Shown: positions 46,418-56,170, numbered from the stretch's first letter. The stretch is DNA of 64,000 bases from Simiduia sp. 21SJ11W-1 (GCF_024138675.1 NZ_CP090959.1:62001-126000), one strand, 5' to 3'. Notes: a model not told the origin generated them from the letters alone. Program-made: numbers and translations.

Positions 46418-46462
46418 GGCCAGGCCCATCACCGGCTTGCCGGTGATGGGCCGCATTGCTGT
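46418..46462. repeat. REP-like palindromic element, copy 1
   Basis: A 45-bp unit whose core is a perfect 14-bp stem (46423-46436 with 46439-46452, two-base loop TT) and whose right flank is GCATTGCTGT. A second copy at 57665-57709 shares the same left flank (GGCCA), core and right flank, with differences mainly in the loop. The remaining 46463-46837 shows no gene that I can support; it contains short palindromes only. Confidence 0.8.
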
Positions 46463-46837
46463 GACTGAAAAAATCCATAATGTCAGAGGGAATTCCTCTT
46501 CAACGCCTGCTTTGGCCTAGTGCATTTCTCCCGCCAAGCGGCCTTTTAAGGCCTCCCGGTAATTTCTTGAGCATTTGACTGCTTGCCCATCGCCCATAGA
46601 TAAATGGGGTTATGGATCAACGACACTGCCCCTATTGATCAACAATCAGCCTTCGCCCACTTCACCGTGCAGGCACAGTAATCACTAACGGCCTTGGCGT
46701 TGAAAAGCCGCCACTAGCACTGGTAGTCAAGCCTACTAGGTGCGTGCAATGTAAATATTGGGTATATCTATCCCGTTGTTCTCATTAAGATTAGCGCGCC
46801 TAACTGTCTAGATAACGCATCACATGTAATAAATTCC

Positions 46838-46871
46838 TTGCCTCACATGTAATATTCTGTATATTACATGT
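46838..46871 (+). promoter_or_regulatory. Putative promoter and operator of the DUF2170-PspA-flotillin operon
   Basis: TTGCCT (46838-46843) and TATATT (46860-46865) are 16 bases apart. A perfect 11-bp inverted repeat, ACATGTAATAT (46845-46855) and ATATTACATGT (46861-46871) with a 5-base spacer, covers the promoter spacer and -10. A further half-site CACATGTAAT is at 46821-46830. It sits 22 bases before ATG 46893. Likely a repressor or dimeric regulator site; no such regulator is encoded here. Confidence 0.6.
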
Positions 46872-46892
46872 AACACGTGTGAGAGAGCTGTC

Positions 46893-47489
46893 ATGAAAGC
46901 CAAATCTTCGGCCCACTACCAGCGGGAGTTCAGAAAGCGCCTGCGGGAGATGGGTTTGGTAAAGAAAGAAGTATGGATACGTCCGGAGTACGCCAAGCAA
47001 TTGCAGGCTATTGAAAAGCAATTGCGCGAACCCGGCATGAACCCCAATGCAGGAGTTATGGATATGGAAGAAAGGGCAAACAGTTGGTCTACTGCCGAGT
47101 TGCATAAGGCGCTAGGTGGCTCCGGTTTGAATGCGGAAGTGGAATTCATTGACGGCGTTGAGCCGGCTATTCACCTAAGCATGAATGACTATGGCGACTT
47201 ACCGGTGTTTTTAACGGTGGTGGGCGATCAGGTTATTGTGGAATCTGTGCTTTGGTCGGTGAACGATGTGCAGGATGTGCACGCATTCAATGAAACAGTA
47301 TTGCGCACCCATAAGTACTTTCCGCTTTCCACTGTGAGTTTAGATAACCTGGGTGACGATGGTGATTACTACCATATGTTTGGTGCACTCAGTGCCACCT
47401 CCAGTTTACAAAATATTATTTTTGAAATTGAAGTGTTGGCAAGTAATGTTATTCAGGCCACCGAGGCCTATAGCGAACATCTTAAATAA
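46893..47489 (+). CDS. yjfI: DUF2170 (YjfI-like) protein
   Basis: 198 residues from ATG 46893, preceded by GAGAG. A basic N-terminal helix region (YQREFRKRLREMGLVKKEVW) is followed by DUF2170: SWSTAELHKALGG, LPVFLTVVGDQVIVESVLWS, LRTHKYFPLSTVSLDN, YYHMFGALSATSSLQNI. E. coli YjfI lies in the yjfIJKLMC operon beside a PspA homologue, as here. The N-terminal 60 residues might bind nucleic acid or the neighbouring PspA; unproven. Confidence 0.85.
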   Translation: MKAKSSAHYQREFRKRLREMGLVKKEVWIRPEYAKQLQAIEKQLREPGMNPNAGVMDMEERANSWSTAELHKALGGSGLNAEVEFIDGVEPAIHLSMNDYGDLPVFLTVVGDQVIVESVLWSVNDVQDVHAFNETVLRTHKYFPLSTVSLDNLGDDGDYYHMFGALSATSSLQNIIFEIEVLASNVIQATEAYSEHLK

Positions 47490-47502
47490 GGCGAGGTGGT
47501 TT

Positions 47503-48192
47503 ATGAATATCTGGGCAAAAATGATGACCGCCCTCAAAGGTGGCATTAACGAAGCTGGTGAAGCAGTTGTAGATAGCCAGGCGCTAAGAATTTTGGATCA
47601 GGAGCTGCGCGACGCTTCAGAGGCGTTAAAGCAAAGTAAAGACAGCTTGGCCGAAATTATTGCGCGCGAGAAACTTGCACGCCAAAAAGGCAAAGATCTA
47701 TCGGCCAAAATCGAAGAACACGAAGGTTATGCCCTCAAGGCGCTGGAAAAAGGTGATGAGCCGCTGGCCCAGGAAGTTGCTATAAAAATAGCCGACCTGG
47801 AAAATCAGCTAGCGCAGGAGCAGGAGGCCGAGGCAGATTTCAAAGCTAACGCCGATAAGCTTCGCCAGGTTATCGCGCAAACGGAAATGAATCTAAAGCG
47901 CATGAAGCAGCAGGTAGACACTGTAAAAGCTACCGAAAATGTACAGCGTGCACAGGCAGCTGTAGCTGAACGCCATAGCGGCTCTCACTCAAAAATGCGC
48001 ACAGCAATGGATTCTTTGGAGCGCATCAAGGAAAAGCAGGCGCTTAAGGCCGCGCAAATGGCAGCAGCGGAAGAAATGAGCGAAAGTAGCGCTGATGCCT
48101 CACTGCAGGAAAAGCTTGAAAAGGCTGGAATCGCTGGCAGTGCAAAAAGTGCAGACGACGTACTGGCACGGCTAAAAGCAAAGAAAGCATAG
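47503..48192 (+). CDS. yjfJ: PspA/IM30 (YjfJ-like) family protein
   Basis: 229 residues from ATG 47503, 13 bases after yjfI with AGGTGG upstream. Long alpha-helical coiled coil throughout, typical of PspA/Vipp1 (ESCRT-III-like): MNIWAKMMTALKGGINEAG at the start, then RILDQELRDASEALKQSK and ENVQRAQAAVAER. PspA proteins polymerise on damaged inner membrane. The conserved first helix is present in the YjfJ style. Member of a flotillin-containing operon, not the pspABC type. Confidence 0.9.
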   Translation: MNIWAKMMTALKGGINEAGEAVVDSQALRILDQELRDASEALKQSKDSLAEIIAREKLARQKGKDLSAKIEEHEGYALKALEKGDEPLAQEVAIKIADLENQLAQEQEAEADFKANADKLRQVIAQTEMNLKRMKQQVDTVKATENVQRAQAAVAERHSGSHSKMRTAMDSLERIKEKQALKAAQMAAAEEMSESSADASLQEKLEKAGIAGSAKSADDVLARLKAKKA

Positions 48193-48232
48193 CTAAACGC
48201 GCACTAATCTAAACAGGGAGAGGAGACAGGGT

Positions 48233-48925
48233 ATGTTTGCAATATTGTTATCGGAGAAGATGGATCCGTTCTACCAGAATATTGCCTCTTTCCCCACGTT
48301 CATTTTCACCTTCTTTTTATTGCTAACAGTGCTCTACTGGCTGGTTGCAGTACTGGGGTTTGTCAGTATCGATGTGCTGGATTTTGATATCCCCGATATC
48401 GACGGCGACCTCAATTCCGGCAGCCTCAAGGACATGAGTACACCGGATGTGCTGGCGGGATTGATGTTAAAGTTTGGCCTGCACGGTGTGCCGGTGACTA
48501 TCATCATTTCGCTGGTATCACTGGTGGGATGGTTGATCTCTTACTATGCCACCCATTTTCTTATCGCCTGGATTGATCCGGGTGTGTTCCGCTACCTCTT
48601 GGGCTTACCTATCTTGGTGGGTGCTTTGTGGGGTGCCGTTATGATTACCTCACAACTCATTAAACCATTGCGCCCATTGTTCTTGAATGCCCGCCAGCAA
48701 ACCAAAACCTATGTTATCGGTCAGACGGCGATTATTCGCTCGAGCTATGCCGATCACAGCTTCGGCGAGGCCATCTTGTCTGATGGCGGGGCCGGCCTGC
48801 TACTTAATGTGCGTGCCGATGAAGGCGTGCGTTTTCAAACCGGTGATCGGGTGGTCATTATCAGCCACGACGAAGCCACTAATCTCTACCGGATTGTTTC
48901 GGAACAAGAATTTTCCGGTATGTAA
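48233..48925 (+). CDS. yqiJ: YqiJ-like OB-fold membrane protein (NfeD-type)
   Basis: 230 residues; AGGAGA eight to ten bases before ATG 48233. Three membrane segments (about 17-40, 82-108, 118-142), an acidic loop (DFDIPDIDGDLN) and a C-terminal OB fold with YVIGQTAIIRSSYADHSFGEA ... GDRVVIIS. YqiJ and YqiK form a pair in E. coli; NfeD partners flotillins elsewhere. It probably anchors or organises the flotillin. Confidence 0.88.
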   Translation: MFAILLSEKMDPFYQNIASFPTFIFTFFLLLTVLYWLVAVLGFVSIDVLDFDIPDIDGDLNSGSLKDMSTPDVLAGLMLKFGLHGVPVTIIISLVSLVGWLISYYATHFLIAWIDPGVFRYLLGLPILVGALWGAVMITSQLIKPLRPLFLNARQQTKTYVIGQTAIIRSSYADHSFGEAILSDGGAGLLLNVRADEGVRFQTGDRVVIISHDEATNLYRIVSEQEFSGM

Positions 48926-48954
48926 TTAATCAGTTAACAAAGGGAGTGTTTTCA

Positions 48955-50865
48955 ATGGCTGATTTATCCGTGCTGATGCCTGTAATTACAGGCGTAGGTA
49001 TATTTTTCGTAGTACTTATGGGGCTCGCAGCGCTGTTCAAGGCTTTCTATGTAAAGGTTGAGCAGGGTGTGGCGTTGATCGTTAACGACATGACGTCAAA
49101 GCCAAAAGTCCATTTTACCGGCGCCTTGGTTTACCCGATCATCCACAAAAAAGAGCTGATGCGTATTTCGCTGATCACGCTTGAGGTTGATCGTAGGGGC
49201 AAAGACGGCCTGATTTGCCGCGATAACATGCGTGCAGATATCACAGTTGCCTTCTACTTGCGCGTTAATGAAACCGCAGAAGACGTCCTGAAAGTTGCCA
49301 AGTCGATTGGTGCAGACAGAGCGTCTGATCGAGAGGCAGTAAACCAGCTATTCAACGCAAAATTCTCTGAAGCGTTAAAAACAGTTGGTAAACAAATTGA
49401 ATTCGTCAATTTGTTTGAAAACCGCATGGAATTCCGCGAAAAAATAGTGGCGGTAATTGGCCAAGATCTTAATGGCTATGTGCTGGAAGATGTCGCCATC
49501 GACTACCTTGAGCAAACGCCAAAATCCTCTCTTGATCCCAGCAACATCATGGATGCAGAGGGTATCAAGAAAATTACCGAGCTTACAGCATGCCAGAATG
49601 TACGCACCAATGAACTTGAGCGTGATGAAGAGCTTGCCATAAAGAAGAAAAATGTAGAAACCGTTGAGGCTATGCTGGCGCTGGAGCGCCAGGAATCAGA
49701 TGCAAAAGCCAAGCAGGAGCGGGAAATTGCTACCATCCGCGCCCGCGAAGAAGCGGAAACCAAAAAGGTTCAGGAAGAAGAGCGTCTGCGGGCCGAAAGC
49801 ACCTCTATTCAAGTGAATCAGGAAATTTCAGTTAAAACCCAAAACCAGCAGCGTGAAATTGAAGTGGCAGCACAAAACCGTCTGCGTGCAGTCGCCATTG
49901 AAGAAGAAAAGGTTACGCGGGCTCGGGATTTGGAAATTGTTGCGCGTGAACGTGAAGTAGAGATCCAGCGAATTGAGGCTGAAAAGGCGCTGGAAGTAGA
50001 GCGTAAGGAAATCGCCAACGTAATTCGTGAGCGTGTAGCAGTAGACAAAACTGTTGCAATTGAAGAAGAGCGCATTAAAGAAGTGCGTGAAGTCTCAGAA
50101 GCGGATCGCCGCAAGCAAACCCAGGTGCTTGATGCAGAGGCCCGGGCCGAAGAAGAGAAGGTCAAGCAAGTTAAGGCTGCGGAAGCGGAAGAAATTTCAG
50201 CCAAACACAAAGCCGTAGAGATCACCACCTTGGCACAAGCCAATCTGGAATCTGCAACTAAAGAAGCGGAATCCAAGAAGAAGCTGGCTGAAGGTATTCA
50301 GGCTGAGCGTTCGGCGCCCGGTCTTGCAGATGCAACCGTAATCAGAGCCAAAGGTGATGCCGAGGCAGACGCCTTGCGTGGTACCGGTATTTCAGAGGCT
50401 GAGGTGATTGCAGCCAAAGGTGAATCTCAAGCGGCTGCCCAGCGCCAGATTGGCTTGGCGCAAGCAGAAGTTACGCGCGAGCAATTCAAGGCCGAGGCAG
50501 ATGGCCTGGTTGATAAGTTCAACGCCATGAACAGCATGAGTGATCAGGCTCGCGAGCACGAAGAGTTCCGCATGGGTCTGGAAACCGCGCTTAAAGAGGC
50601 CATGGCCTCTATTGAAGCAGGTAAAGACATTGCGCGCGAAAATGCGGAAGTACTGGCAACGGCACTTCAGCGTGCGAAGATCGACATCGTGGGTGGTGAG
50701 GAGCATTTCTTCAATAACTTTGCGAAATCCCTGTCTATCGGCAAGGCCATTGATGGCCTGGCAGAAAAGAGTGGTACCTTGCAGGCCATCCTGGGCAAAT
50801 TAATGGAGCCCAAAGATGTAGTGGCAACCTCTGCTCAAGCCAAGGCAGAAGACGCCCAAGCTTGA
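48955..50865 (+). CDS. yqiK: Flotillin family protein (YqiK-like)
   Basis: 636 residues; AGGGAG eight bases before ATG 48955. One membrane segment at about residues 8-30, SPFH domain to about 210 (FYVKVEQGVALIVND, DNMRADITVAFYLRVNET), then a Glu/Ala/Lys/Arg-rich coiled coil (about 215-480) and a helical end. The domain LASATK-like stretch and repeat LADATVIRAKGDAEADALRG are usual. Flotillins form large membrane scaffolds or cages. Followed by an intergenic hairpin. Confidence 0.93.
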   Translation: MADLSVLMPVITGVGIFFVVLMGLAALFKAFYVKVEQGVALIVNDMTSKPKVHFTGALVYPIIHKKELMRISLITLEVDRRGKDGLICRDNMRADITVAFYLRVNETAEDVLKVAKSIGADRASDREAVNQLFNAKFSEALKTVGKQIEFVNLFENRMEFREKIVAVIGQDLNGYVLEDVAIDYLEQTPKSSLDPSNIMDAEGIKKITELTACQNVRTNELERDEELAIKKKNVETVEAMLALERQESDAKAKQEREIATIRAREEAETKKVQEEERLRAESTSIQVNQEISVKTQNQQREIEVAAQNRLRAVAIEEEKVTRARDLEIVAREREVEIQRIEAEKALEVERKEIANVIRERVAVDKTVAIEEERIKEVREVSEADRRKQTQVLDAEARAEEEKVKQVKAAEAEEISAKHKAVEITTLAQANLESATKEAESKKKLAEGIQAERSAPGLADATVIRAKGDAEADALRGTGISEAEVIAAKGESQAAAQRQIGLAQAEVTREQFKAEADGLVDKFNAMNSMSDQAREHEEFRMGLETALKEAMASIEAGKDIARENAEVLATALQRAKIDIVGGEEHFFNNFAKSLSIGKAIDGLAEKSGTLQAILGKLMEPKDVVATSAQAKAEDAQA

Positions 50866-50872
50866 TTGCCGA

Positions 50873-50899
50873 GCGGGTGCAGCCTGGCGCTGCACCCGC
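50873..50899 (+). terminator. Strong intercistronic hairpin between flotillin and giant ATPase genes
   Basis: GCGGGTGCAGC (50873-50883) pairs perfectly with GCTGCACCCGC (50889-50899), 11 bp with a 5-base loop, eight bases after the flotillin stop. No U-tract follows, so partial attenuation or mRNA 3'-end protection is more likely than termination. Confidence 0.6.
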
Positions 50900-50932
50900 A
50901 ACGCGCACCGATTGATACATTAAGGGAATTCC

Positions 50933-53900
50933 ATGGCTAAGGAAGAAATGGCAGCAGCCGAGAACCGTGTGGATGACGCAGTCGCGGCCGGCGGCGCCTA
51001 TGAGGTGATCCGCAAGCGGTTAACCGAACAAGGGCAAAAGCTAAAGGCATTTACCGACTCGCTAAATCACGCCCGCACTGAAGAATTTGGTTCTACCGAA
51101 ATGCAGGTGTTGGCCCGCACCCGCGTACGTACCGAAAACAACAGTATCGCAAGGGACATGGTTCAGGTAGGGCCATACTTGCTATTTGGCTATAACGTTT
51201 TTATCGGCCTTAAAAAAGAAGTGCGAGTTGATGACGTGTTTGAGCTCTACCGGCTTGAACAGAAGGGCGACGAAATCGCGCTTGCACCGCAACTCAAAGA
51301 AGGCACCTTTCTGGCAGACAGAGGTTTTGTCAGCGATTTTGAAGAGTTGTACCGCTACTACAAGCACACGCGTCTGGTTGAACTCGCAGTTAAAAACGGC
51401 AAGCTGCTGGCAGGCTTTCAGATTGGGGAAAAGCTGGAAGACATTCGTGTATTTCGCTGGGCATTGTCGGCAGATCAAAAAACACTGACCTACATTGATA
51501 ATCGCGGAGAACGCGACATCCAGTTGCCGCCGGCCTACGACTTTGAATGGATTAGAACTACCCGTGAGCACAGCGTTCACGGTAAGCACCCGCACGTAAA
51601 TATCGAAGATACGGTGTTTGTGGAAACAGTGGGCGGCGATCTTACCATCAAAGTTGAAAACAACACCGAAGACGGCTTGGGGATCTATCGCGAGCCGGTG
51701 GAAGACAAAACCCAATCACTCGATGATGCGGAAATCTACTACGCGCGTGTTGGCAAATTAATACTGCTGAAAATTCTGCCCTACCGCGAGCAGGCATGGC
51801 GCTTTTTTATCTTCAATACACTCACCGAAACTGTCGTTCGACAGGATGCCTTGGCGGGTTCCTGTGTGCAGTTGCCGGAAGATCACGGTGTGATATTCCC
51901 CGGCGGTTACTACCTGGAAAGCGGTGAAACCAAGTTGTTTGATCAGGTGGATGAAGGCTTCCGCTTCAAGCGACGGGTTAAATCGCCAAACGGCGAAGAC
52001 GTACTCTACTGCTTTTACGAGCCGGAAAGTGGCCGATTGGTATTGCTTTCGTACAACCTGATTGAAAAATCCCTGCGCAACCCGCTGGTGTGTAATGGCT
52101 ACGCGCTGGCAGACAACGGGCGCTTGGTAATTTTTAACGCAGAGGCCGAGCCTACGCGCGTGCACCCCATGCAGGTGTGGGAGACGCCGTTTATTTCCGA
52201 GGAATACGCAAGCCAGGCGCCGCCCAGCCAGAGCTTTCTGGGCAACATCGGCAACGCCGCAGTGGTGCGCGGCGTGTCTGACCTCTACTCCCTTTGCAAA
52301 ATGATTGCACAGCAATCTGTCTCACGTACCAGTTATGAAGAACTGATTGGCGCCTCCGGCCGTGTATTCGATGATCACTACTGGTTGGACGACGCCCAGG
52401 TAGAGGGCGTTGCTGCCACCGTGCGCGAAATCCAATCAACCGCAGAGCTCGTGATTGATGAATTCGTTAAGGTGCAGTCTATTCAGGCGGCCTCGTCAAA
52501 AGCTTTGCAAGAGGCGCAAACGGAAACACGCGAACTGCTGGAGTCCATTCGCGCAGACGAATGGCACACAACAGACGAATTTGTGGCAGCGCTATTAAAA
52601 GTGCGCCAGCAACGCGGCCACTTAATTTCCCTTAAAGAGCTTCGCTACATCAACCTGGATGCACTCTCAAGCCTAGAGCAGCAATTGGTAGACAAGGAGC
52701 AATTGCTACAAGAGCAGACTCTGGGCTTTTTGGCGGGTGATTCAGCACTGGCCCCCTACGAAGCAAAGATAGATGAATACGAAGCCGCTGCCGCCGCTTT
52801 GGAGACAGGGGCGCAAGCGCAGGTGTTACTCGCCGATATCGATGAATCTTCTGCGCAACTGGATTTGTTGTCAGAAATGATGGCGAGTCTTTCAGGCGGT
52901 GATGTAAATGCCACTACGCGCATTGTGGAAAACATTTCGCTGGTTTACGCCTCGCTGAACCAATGCAAAGCGCGCGCGCGCAACAAAGCCAAGTCGCTGG
53001 GGCTGTCTGAGGCGGTGGCGCAGTTTTCGGCGCAGTTCAAGTTGCTGAGCCAGGGTGTGGCCAACGCCTTAAGTATGGCCACCACACCTGATAAATGTGA
53101 CGAGCAACTATCGCGTTTGCTGGTGCAGTTAGAGGAGCTGGAAGGCCAGTTCGGCGAGCACGATCAGTTTCTGACAGATATTCTCAGCAAGCGTGAAGAA
53201 ATCTACGACGCTTTTGAATCCCACAAGCAGCAGCTGCTGGACGAGCAACAAAAACAATCCCAGGCGGTGGCAGATGCGGCCTATCGGGTGATTGAAAGCC
53301 TCGGCAAGCGCAGCCAGAAATTTACCAAGGCCGACGAGCTCAATACCTTTTTCGCGTCTGACCCTTTGGTGCTGAAGGTTCGTGAATTTGCGCAGCGCCT
53401 ACGCGATTTAAACAACCCCGTAAAGGCCGACGATGTTGAATCCAAGTTCAAGGCCTTGGTGGATCAGGCCAAGCGCGGCTTGCGCGATAAATCCGACATC
53501 TACGAGGCCGATGGCAGCATCATTAAATTAGGGCCAAGGCATCGCTTTTCGGTTAACAAGCGCAACCTGGATCTCACTATTATTCCACGGGAAGACTCGC
53601 TTGCGATTCATTTAACCGGCACAGATTACTTTGATGTTATTGATGATGAACAGCTCAATGCGCTGAAGCCCTTCTGGAATCTAAGCCTGGGCTCTGAAAC
53701 CGCCGATGTCTACCGCGCAGAATACCTGGCCTATTGCGTTTATCAGGCGATCCAGGCGGGCGAATACGACGACGCAACTTTAATGCAGGTGCGCACCGAT
53801 GAATCCGCGCTTTTGAAACTGGTGCGCGACTACGCCACGCCCCGTTACAAAGAGGGCTATGAAAAAGGCATTCACGATCACGACGCCTGCAAAATCTTAC

Positions 53901-56161
53901 ATGCCTTGCTTGCCGTATTAGACACGGCAGACACCTTGCGCTATTCGCCCAAGGCGCGGGTGCTGGCCCAATATTTTGTTGCCTCGCTTGCGCCAAAATC
54001 AGAGCAGCTGGGTCACTGGCAGGTCCGTGCGCGGGCCGGTTTGTCGATGCGCGAGCGGCTGCAAAGCCGTGCGGCAACCCAATTGCTGGTGGAAGATTTG
54101 CAGCGCGCAATGGCCCAGTTCGCACAGGATACGGGCATCTTGCCCGAGCATGTGACAGAGGCAGCCGAGTACCTGGTAGCTGAATGTGAGGCGCAGGTTC
54201 TGCAGTTTGCCACCAGCCGATACGGTTCCGAGTTACTGGCGCTTTTTACCGCAGCCATGGGCGACCAGGCCATGGCCGAGCTGCGTGCTGCGGCAAAGCC
54301 CCTTTGCCTTAAAGATCAGGTGGCAATGGTGTCGAGTTGGGTGTCGGCCGTGATTGGCAAGGAGGGCAAGCAACACCTGCTGCACTACAGCGTGGAGTGC
54401 GTTGCGTTGTTTTTACTGCAGCAAAAGCTGGCGCACAGGGAGCTATCCGTTGAGTTGAATATCAACGTTGCCGGGCTTTTGGGTGATCATCGTCGCATCA
54501 GTGAAGGCGCCATGTGGCTAATGCCCGACGAGTTTTTTTCGCGCGTGCGCAACCACCATGAGGTGGTTAAACCCGGCTATGAAAATTATTTGAAAATCCG
54601 CGCAGATATTGCCGAGCGCGAAAAGCGCTCGCTACGCCTGGATAGCTTCAAAGCGCGCCCGCTTACCTCTTTTGTGCGCAACCGGCTGATCAATGAATCT
54701 TACCTGCCCCTGATTGGCGATAATCTGGCCAAACAGATGGGCACAGTTGGCGAAAACAAGCGCACAGACTTAATGGGCTTGCTGATGATGATCTCGCCGC
54801 CCGGCTACGGCAAGACCACGTTGATGGAATATGTGGCCAGCCGCCTGGGCCTGATCTTCATGAAGATCAACTGCCCGTCGCTGGGGCATGATGTTTTGTC
54901 GCTGGATCCCGAGCAGGCCCCCAATGCCACTTCGCGCAAAGAGCTGGAGAAACTCAATTTGGCGCTGGAGATGTCTAACAACGTAATGCTGTACCTGGAC
55001 GACATTCAGCACACGCATCCGGAGTTCTTGCAGAAATTCATCTCGCTTTGTGACGGCACCCGGCGCATTGAAGGTGTGTGGAAGGGCGATACCAAAACCT
55101 ACGACATGCGCGGCAAAAAATTCTGCGTGGTCATGGCCGGTAACCCCTACACCGAATCCGGTGAGGTATTCAAAATTCCCGACATGCTGGCCAACCGTGC
55201 GGATATTTATAATCTGGGTGACATTCTTGGCGGTATGGATGAGCAGTTTGGCTTGAGCTATATCGAAAACGCCATGACATCCAATCCGGTGTTGGCGCCG
55301 CTGGCAACCCGCGATCTAAAAGACCTGTATAAATTTGTGCGCATGGCGCAAGGTGAAGAGGTTGCCACTACCGATTTGTCGCACGAATACAGCGGCAGCG
55401 AGGTGGCAGAGATCACAGGCGTGCTGCGCAACATGTTGCGCGTGCGCGATGTGGTACTGCGGGTAAATCAGGAGTACATCGCCTCGGCCGCCAAGGATGA
55501 CAAATACCGCACCGAGCCACCATTCAAGTTGCAGGGTAGCTACCGCAACATGAATAAAATGACTGAAAAACTGTCTGCGGTAATGAATGAGCAGGAAATC
55601 AATCAGATGATAGCCGATCACTATGTGGGTGAGGCCCAGCTGCTCACCACCGGTGCAGAAGCCAACTTACTCAAGCTCTCAGAAATCCGTGGCCTGCTCA
55701 CAGCCGAGCAGCAAGCCCGATGGGATGCCATCAAAAAAGATTTTATGCGTAATAAATCCCTGGGTGGCGATGATGCGGATACCGGTATGAAACTGGTGGC
55801 GCAACTGACCGACATCACCGAGGTGCTGGCGCAGCTCAATGCCTCTGTGGCAGAAGTGAAAACCCGTGCGCCCGAGAAAGACAATGGCCGTGACCCGTCT
55901 GCTCAGCTGCTGGCAAAAGGGATGGTGCGCATCGCTCATAGCATCAAGTCGATTGCACCCCAGGTTCAGGTGGTCAATGAGCCGGTGCCGGGCCTTGAGC
56001 AAATACTGACAACCCTGGCCAATACCCTGGAGCACAGTATTTTCCCTCTGGTACGCAATATGGATAAAAAGCTGGAAATTGATTTGCGCACGCACGACAG
56101 GATGCAAGACGTATCCAACCAACTGCGTGCACTGGCCGATCAATTGCCCACAAAACAATAG
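50933..56161 (+). CDS. Giant DUF3686-like AAA+ ATPase
   Basis: 1742 residues; AAGGGA upstream of ATG 50933. Databases name similar proteins DNA repair ATPase, without strong evidence. Visible plan: charged helix (1-70); beta-rich DUF3686-like region (about 70-480, starting near VGPYLLFGYNVFIGLKKEV); long helical/coiled region (about 500-880); mixed region with RHRFSVNKRNLDLTIIPRED; MoxR-like AAA+ domain at about 1260-1480; helical C-terminus. Walker A is PPGYGKTT (K1294), Walker B LYLDDIQ (D1356-D1357), sensor-1-like Asn1404 in MAGNP, candidate arginine finger R1422. No signal peptide or membrane segment. Placed with PspA and flotillin, it may be the motor that remodels them; inference. Confidence 0.85.
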   Translation: MAKEEMAAAENRVDDAVAAGGAYEVIRKRLTEQGQKLKAFTDSLNHARTEEFGSTEMQVLARTRVRTENNSIARDMVQVGPYLLFGYNVFIGLKKEVRVDDVFELYRLEQKGDEIALAPQLKEGTFLADRGFVSDFEELYRYYKHTRLVELAVKNGKLLAGFQIGEKLEDIRVFRWALSADQKTLTYIDNRGERDIQLPPAYDFEWIRTTREHSVHGKHPHVNIEDTVFVETVGGDLTIKVENNTEDGLGIYREPVEDKTQSLDDAEIYYARVGKLILLKILPYREQAWRFFIFNTLTETVVRQDALAGSCVQLPEDHGVIFPGGYYLESGETKLFDQVDEGFRFKRRVKSPNGEDVLYCFYEPESGRLVLLSYNLIEKSLRNPLVCNGYALADNGRLVIFNAEAEPTRVHPMQVWETPFISEEYASQAPPSQSFLGNIGNAAVVRGVSDLYSLCKMIAQQSVSRTSYEELIGASGRVFDDHYWLDDAQVEGVAATVREIQSTAELVIDEFVKVQSIQAASSKALQEAQTETRELLESIRADEWHTTDEFVAALLKVRQQRGHLISLKELRYINLDALSSLEQQLVDKEQLLQEQTLGFLAGDSALAPYEAKIDEYEAAAAALETGAQAQVLLADIDESSAQLDLLSEMMASLSGGDVNATTRIVENISLVYASLNQCKARARNKAKSLGLSEAVAQFSAQFKLLSQGVANALSMATTPDKCDEQLSRLLVQLEELEGQFGEHDQFLTDILSKREEIYDAFESHKQQLLDEQQKQSQAVADAAYRVIESLGKRSQKFTKADELNTFFASDPLVLKVREFAQRLRDLNNPVKADDVESKFKALVDQAKRGLRDKSDIYEADGSIIKLGPRHRFSVNKRNLDLTIIPREDSLAIHLTGTDYFDVIDDEQLNALKPFWNLSLGSETADVYRAEYLAYCVYQAIQAGEYDDATLMQVRTDESALLKLVRDYATPRYKEGYEKGIHDHDACKILHALLAVLDTADTLRYSPKARVLAQYFVASLAPKSEQLGHWQVRARAGLSMRERLQSRAATQLLVEDLQRAMAQFAQDTGILPEHVTEAAEYLVAECEAQVLQFATSRYGSELLALFTAAMGDQAMAELRAAAKPLCLKDQVAMVSSWVSAVIGKEGKQHLLHYSVECVALFLLQQKLAHRELSVELNINVAGLLGDHRRISEGAMWLMPDEFFSRVRNHHEVVKPGYENYLKIRADIAEREKRSLRLDSFKARPLTSFVRNRLINESYLPLIGDNLAKQMGTVGENKRTDLMGLLMMISPPGYGKTTLMEYVASRLGLIFMKINCPSLGHDVLSLDPEQAPNATSRKELEKLNLALEMSNNVMLYLDDIQHTHPEFLQKFISLCDGTRRIEGVWKGDTKTYDMRGKKFCVVMAGNPYTESGEVFKIPDMLANRADIYNLGDILGGMDEQFGLSYIENAMTSNPVLAPLATRDLKDLYKFVRMAQGEEVATTDLSHEYSGSEVAEITGVLRNMLRVRDVVLRVNQEYIASAAKDDKYRTEPPFKLQGSYRNMNKMTEKLSAVMNEQEINQMIADHYVGEAQLLTTGAEANLLKLSEIRGLLTAEQQARWDAIKKDFMRNKSLGGDDADTGMKLVAQLTDITEVLAQLNASVAEVKTRAPEKDNGRDPSAQLLAKGMVRIAHSIKSIAPQVQVVNEPVPGLEQILTTLANTLEHSIFPLVRNMDKKLEIDLRTHDRMQDVSNQLRALADQLPTKQ

Positions 56162-56170
56162 GAGTAGCTT

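Noticed and set aside
46418-46462. Reading the palindrome as an ordinary terminator only
   Set aside because: There is no T-tract, and a near-identical copy with the same flanks occurs 11 kb away, so it is better treated as a dispersed repeat.
52501-53300. Coiled-coil part of the giant protein as an SMC-type protein
   Set aside because: No SMC head motifs occur at the ends; the nucleotide-binding site is a MoxR-like AAA+ domain near residue 1290.
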